The notes beneath the pieces are model-generated. The model did no database searches, had not been told where the DNA came from, and saw only the letters and a program-made list of their open reading frames with translations. The position numbers and the translations under genes are program-made. Shown in pieces: positions 60,236-64,000 of a stretch of 64,000 nucleotides of DNA. Location: assembly GCA_005406025.1 (NCBI GenBank), contig BGZK01000006.1:620001-684000 (forward strand). Reading direction: 5' to 3'. Every line of letters begins with the position of its first letter. Positions within the stretch are counted from its first letter, which is position 1. The DNA is from Eumeta japonica (Eukaryota > Arthropoda > Insecta > Lepidoptera > Psychidae).

Positions 60236-63200
60236 TCAATTTAAAACAAAACAGGTCGCTAGGGATGTGGGATGGCAGTGGCCCGATAAAACAGGACACG
60301 CCAAAACAGGCACGGTACAGAAACAATGCGTAACCTCACAATGCGAACAACAGACGAAACGTAAGAAGATTGCGACCGAATTAAATAAAAAAACCACACG
60401 CACAATCCACAACAGTATAAAGCAAATACAAACGGACGACTTCCATACACGGACAGATATTTTTACAAAACCAGATTTGATACCAAAAAAAAAAGGAACC
60501 AAAACGCGTGGACACTGCGCATTCCTCGACAGTTATTATACGTCTTATACAGCTTTTATAGAGGTGGCGGACGCCGTGTTATGTCAACTAATATTAAAAA
60601 TGCGCGTAGCGGTTGAATCACAGGCGATAGCGAACGTGATTTTTTTTTCGTACGTTATTCGATAATGTCGTTTTCCTTGAAATGCATTCAGAACTGGTTC
60701 TAGATCGATGGTAGCGAAATCTTTTACGAGGATATATCATTAAAACGATACTAATGCTACATCACAGAAGCGGATTATTATGAAATTATAATAGTAATTG
60801 CATATCATTCGTCGTAAATAATAATAGTTTTGATTTAAAATTTATTTAGGAAAATCGCCAACGAAAGATATATCTCAGTTCATAGAAGAATTTTTACAGA
60901 AGAATTATGTAATTGTATATACATTCCAAAACGATGGCAGTCGTGGAGGTAGTGCGTTGCTTTAGAATAAGAATGTAAAAGGTACGAATACTGGCCACTG
61001 GCGAAATGAACAATGAGTTCGCAACTTAAAAGTCAAGATAAACAACTTGCTTCGTCTTTCAGAGTCCGTTAAGCTGTCCGATACGCGCGTTGGCATCATA
61101 TTGAATATAACGATCGTCTATAAACTTGCAATGAGATGTATGAGAGAGTGAGAGGGACTGGAGAGAGAGAAAGATAGAGACGACAAGTAGAAAGCTTAAG
61201 GTCCAAAAGCCTCGATATGAAATAAAACATCGTGAGAAGGTAATGTTCCTGCAATTACACAATGACAATTAGGGTTCTGCATTTGTAACATATAAAACGA
61301 AATTCTATTACTAAACGTAACAATGTCAGTACGTCCATTATCAAAGGCCTCTACTCATAATAAATAAAGGATATATGTGTAGGCACAAAGCATTATGCCT
61401 TACTCCGATGAAATTACATTAGATATACAAACACTACATTCCATTAAAACATCAATTAAAACCTTGAGTACTTTTCACTTAAATATCATTAATTTTAAGT
61501 GAGCTCATCAACTGAAGAGCATCCTTTACTAGAAATCCTGTCCTTCTTACTTTTATTAAATGTGTATAGAAACAAAGTGTAGGTAGAGGTATTTACTAGT
61601 TGACCTAGATTCTAACTTGAAGCAATGAATTTAAATTACAATAATTTAGAATTCCTAGTAGTGACGTTAACTACCAGCAATTTAACATTAGGATGTACAA
61701 AAAATTGTAATCAGTTTTCTTGTACTTATATACTTATGCGACAGCTTATTTTCTTTTCTAAAATCTATACAGTGGTAATCGTGTTCAAAACCTTGACATT
61801 CAGGTTTCAAGTAATTTATTTTGCAGGTTATCTACAGTGACTTCCTTGACGATTGTGATATTTTTATTAATATCAAGAAACGGGTAAAGAAAATTTAGTA
61901 TACCACGTTTTGGCGGTAGGGAAATTTTGGTTGGTCACTTCGACGCTGCGAGCAAAGTACCGTAATTTTGAATCGCACGCATGCCACGATCTCATATCTA
62001 CCTCACCGCAAGGCTCTCGTTCTTTTCGAAGACTGGAGTCAACTAAATAATCTATAAAGCCTCGGTTTCGGTCTCCACGGGCAGCGGAGGCTAGACTGTT
62101 ACCGACCAATAAAACTCAGATGGCCAAGATCCGGTGACCTGGGAATTGATCGAGCTATGGGTAAGTTTGCGGTGTCCACCAAAAGTCATGAGGACAAATA
62201 GAACTAAGCAATAGGTTTTTCGCCAAACAACCAGCGCCTTACGACAAAAATACCGGGCCACTGCAAGCTCGATTTACTTGTGGCCTGCGACACCAGCGTC
62301 GTACTTCGAAACGAGGCCGCAGCCTGTCCACATTCCACGTTTTTATGCACTCTACCATCGTCACCACTTCTTCTTCGCATCTCACGTTTGCCGTCCATAC
62401 ATCCAGCCCGCGCTCTGCCCGACAACGTTTGGAGGTGATATCAATCCGGGGTCTCTGTGAGCATCTTCTATGACTGTTTGGCCATGTATTGCATCTGCAT
62501 TAATAATTGTTTTACTGAAGTCTATTAGATCTCACGTCTCTAAGGTTTCGATCTCGTGCATATGCTTTCTAATGTCAGAAGCGCTTTCTATTTGACAGAA
62601 CTATCATAATAATGTATGTACTAAATTTATTTATAGATGGTGGACATTAAAGTTTTGTATGGCAATGAATGACTATGATAAATGTAATATCCAATTTTAT
62701 TAATAATTAATGGATTAATAAATCGCAAATATGCTCCATTGCGATCCACGGTTAGAATGAGTAATATTCGGAGTATATAAGACATAATAATACGTTAAGA
62801 CATCTATTTTATCTATTTAATTTTTCTCATAAGACGATTCTGCAATTTGACATCCAATAATAATATAACAGACTAAAATTAGATGTTATGTCTAGTTACC
62901 ATTCTGTATAAACTCTATATCGAATTTGCAAAACAAAATATACATATTTAATGAAGTTAAATACTATACATATATTCTTACTACATTAGACATACCAGAT
63001 AGTATCGTTTTTAATGACTACGTTCCAAATCAAACCGAAGTCAACGTTTTTTGATAACTTAATCACCTCGCAATATTAAATATTCACAGATAGCATTCCT
63101 GATCACACATTATTCACTGTGAATTCGGCAATATTTATACACTTAAGAATACATACACATCAGAAATTATTTGTTAGACGAAAAAGAAACAAAACATAAG

Positions 63201-63682
63201 TTTGAAATGGTATTAATTAGTGAGACTCGTAGCCGTTTCAGTGATGGATCAGGTTATAATGCCGACTACGTTCGAGAACGTATCAAAACACGAGTGAACA
63301 TTCTTAATCGAATAACGCCACAGACAAGTAGGACAACCTTATTATGTGGGGTAATGACCCAATCCCGCGCTCGCCGCAGACACGTCGTCGCCTCACGCGT
63401 ACGATGATTGTGGGCGCACTCGTCACAGAGCAATTAATTTATGTTAAATGCCTTGTGATGGGTTACAGCCGTGTGATTGAATGGAGTTTTGCCGTGATGC
63501 AGAATGACGATTGATCGATGTTTGTCTATGAGTTTGGAGAATCATTGAAATGCTTGTTATGTTTATTTTGTCGGAATTAGAAAAAATGATTTTTTTTTTC
63601 AACGGAAAAACAACTGTTCATTGAACGGATATAAGAACAAATAAAAAAAATGCATACTTTGACTTTATTAGCGAAAAAAAAA

Positions 63683-64000
63683 TTGATTGTAAAGTCGGTT
63701 TACGGACCATAATTTTACGTGATAATGTCATAAGAAAATATTGATGAAAAATTGCATTCTTTCATGAATTGAACTGAATTATTATCACTGAATTATCATT
63801 ATTTTGTATAATACAAAGAAGGAGTTAATTGAAATGTTTTGATAATGTTTTCGATAAATTAACGTTTATTTGCACTCGTTAATTCAAATATTTTCTACTT
63901 CAATTATACAGTATTAATTTATAATTATAAATTATACATATAAGGAGACAAATGCGTCACAAACCGAACGCTTAGGCCGATCGTACTTCTCTATTGTTCC
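63683..64000 (+). repeat. MITE copy 3, cut by the window edge
   Basis: It matches copy 1 from 'ttgattgtaaagtcggttta' through 'accgaacgcttaggccgatc' in the same orientation; the rest lies beyond base 64000. Confidence 0.75.

Larger units (their letters stand above)
54932..63682. other. Region upstream of the first Mhcl coding exon
   Basis: It should contain a non-coding Mhcl exon or an intron leading to it. CpG-rich patches are at 56.5, 59.1-59.3 and 60.15 kb. It also holds repeats at 57.75 and 60.0 kb. No protein-coding exon is supported. Confidence 0.5.

Noticed and set aside
60267..60665. 132-codon + strand open frame
   Set aside because: It starts at GTG, has no family signature, and the - strand is also open over the same bases because of low-complexity sequence.

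Overview
The window is nuclear DNA from an insect, most likely a moth or butterfly. It is AT-rich and gene-poor. Its genes are split by GT-AG introns, and it carries repeats typical of Lepidoptera: SINE-like units opening with 'agcttttgcccgcgg', units ending in a run of 'acggacggacgg', tRNA-headed SINE relics, a mariner relic, a Helitron helicase relic and many foldback MITEs. No bacterial operon, CRISPR array, viral gene, rRNA or intact tRNA gene was seen.

Two genes can be identified. (1) A complete three-exon MADF-BESS protein gene lies on the + strand at 12441-13906 and encodes 282 residues. (2) The 5' part of a class XVIII unconventional myosin gene (MYO18A family, Drosophila Mhcl) runs on the - strand. 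Its first coding exon is at 54746-54922, its large PDZ exon at 37385-38602 and the post-PDZ exon at 30276-30413. All three junctions are in phase 0. The motor and coiled-coil exons were not found and probably lie left of base 1. If so, the region from 30275 to the left edge is one very long intron, and the MADF-BESS gene is nested in it on the opposite strand.

Two less certain coding pieces exist. A pair of in-phase exons on the - strand (19722-19913 and 20041-20142) gives a 97-residue C-terminal segment that I do not recognise. A possible Arg-rich terminal exon lies on the + strand at 17975-18229.

Layout: 1-12.3 kb, repeats and a few CpG-rich islands; 12.3-14.4 kb, the MADF-BESS gene; 14.4-19.7 kb, AT-rich with little structure; 19.7-21.0 kb, the unknown - strand exons and a 500-bp nested palindrome; 21-30.3 kb, repeats; 30.3-54.9 kb, myosin exons separated by 7-kb and 16-kb introns full of transposon debris; 54.9-64 kb, upstream of the first coding myosin exon, where unseen 5' non-coding exons and the promoter should lie.

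I found no convincing new multi-gene system. The most unusual signals are four long inverted repeats (20.5-21.0, 35.0-35.6, 49.2-49.6 and 49.8-50.1 kb), the unidentified - strand exon pair, and an enlarged loop in the myosin PDZ domain.
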